Shown piece by piece: positions 63,987 to 64,000 of a stretch of DNA of 64,000 nt. The stretch comes from Agrostemma githago. Lineage: Eukaryota; Streptophyta; Magnoliopsida; Caryophyllales; Caryophyllaceae. Under the pieces are notes generated by a model that was not told the DNA's origin, did no database searches, and saw nothing but the letters and a program-made list of their open reading frames with translations. The translations under genes were made by a program, and so were the position numbers. The number at the start of each line of letters is the position of its first letter. Position 1 is the first letter of the stretch. Location: positions 50,991,878 to 51,055,877 of the forward strand of contig OY288243.1 of NCBI GenBank assembly GCA_958450325.1, written 5' to 3'.

Positions 63987-64000
63987 GACGATACGAGATT

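Larger units (their letters stand above)
56485..64000 (-). mobile_element. Tat-3: Tat-lineage gypsy element, 5' LTR outside the window
   Basis: The 3' LTR (56485-57362), polypurine tract, antisense gene remnant, conserved block, integrase, RNase H domains, RT remnant and gag follow in Tat order. Protease and the RT core are deleted. The left flank is GTCTC (56480-56484), the candidate duplication; the right end lies beyond 64000, just after the gag start. Confidence 0.92.

Overview
This is nuclear DNA from a flowering plant, most likely a eudicot. The evidence is a spliced subtilase gene remnant with plant exon structure, a captured DUF538 gene fragment, and plant transposon lineages: Tat-type Ty3/gypsy, plant L1 LINE, Pack-MULE, CACTA, Stowaway, hAT and Helitron. 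Recurrent TACTCCGTA-like words are a weak hint of Caryophyllales, nothing more. I saw no rRNA, tRNA or CRISPR. No complete host gene is present; almost everything is transposon-derived, much of it nested.

Layout. 1-3613: a copia-like LTR, primer site and non-coding internal region on the minus strand, running off the left edge. 3614-6153: two Stowaway-type MITEs and tandem repeats. 6159-11624: two LTRs of one family joined head to tail with no internal region, flanked by the 5-bp duplication ATGTT. 12085-13333: a small inverted-repeat-bounded unit with 66-bp tandem repeats. 14206-26702: a nest in which a Stowaway MITE contains a Pack-MULE (with a captured DUF538 fragment and an hAT-type MITE), which contains a non-autonomous LTR element of the same family as 6159-11624, which contains a CACTA element. 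Most layers have a readable target duplication.

26930-45214 holds the 5' part of a minus-strand subtilase gene (exons 1-3), scattered over 18 kb by a LINE in intron 2 (27360-32705), an hAT element in exon 2 (33183-34135) and a complete Tat-type gypsy element in exon 2 (34184-44828, duplication CTCCC). Upstream of that gene lie a Helitron (46013-47446), a second, internally deleted Tat element (47762-55560, duplication CATAC), an hAT-type MITE, a Stowaway MITE and a third Tat element that leaves the window on the right (56485-64000).

The first Tat element is the best preserved. Gag, protease and RT-RNase H-aRNase H-integrase lie in one minus-strand frame broken by a TGA and a TAG. The TAG is followed by CAATTA, a readthrough-type context. 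On the opposite strand, between integrase and the 3' LTR, is a phase-consistent four-exon gene for a predicted 569-residue protein with a PF04195-like N-terminus and a coiled-coil C-terminal half. Truncated copies of it persist in the other two Tat elements, followed by a conserved non-coding block with paired-base covariation. The long LTRs of the other family carry arrays of CTCGAYCGAG palindromes spaced about 21 and 51 bp, consistent with all sites facing one side of the helix.
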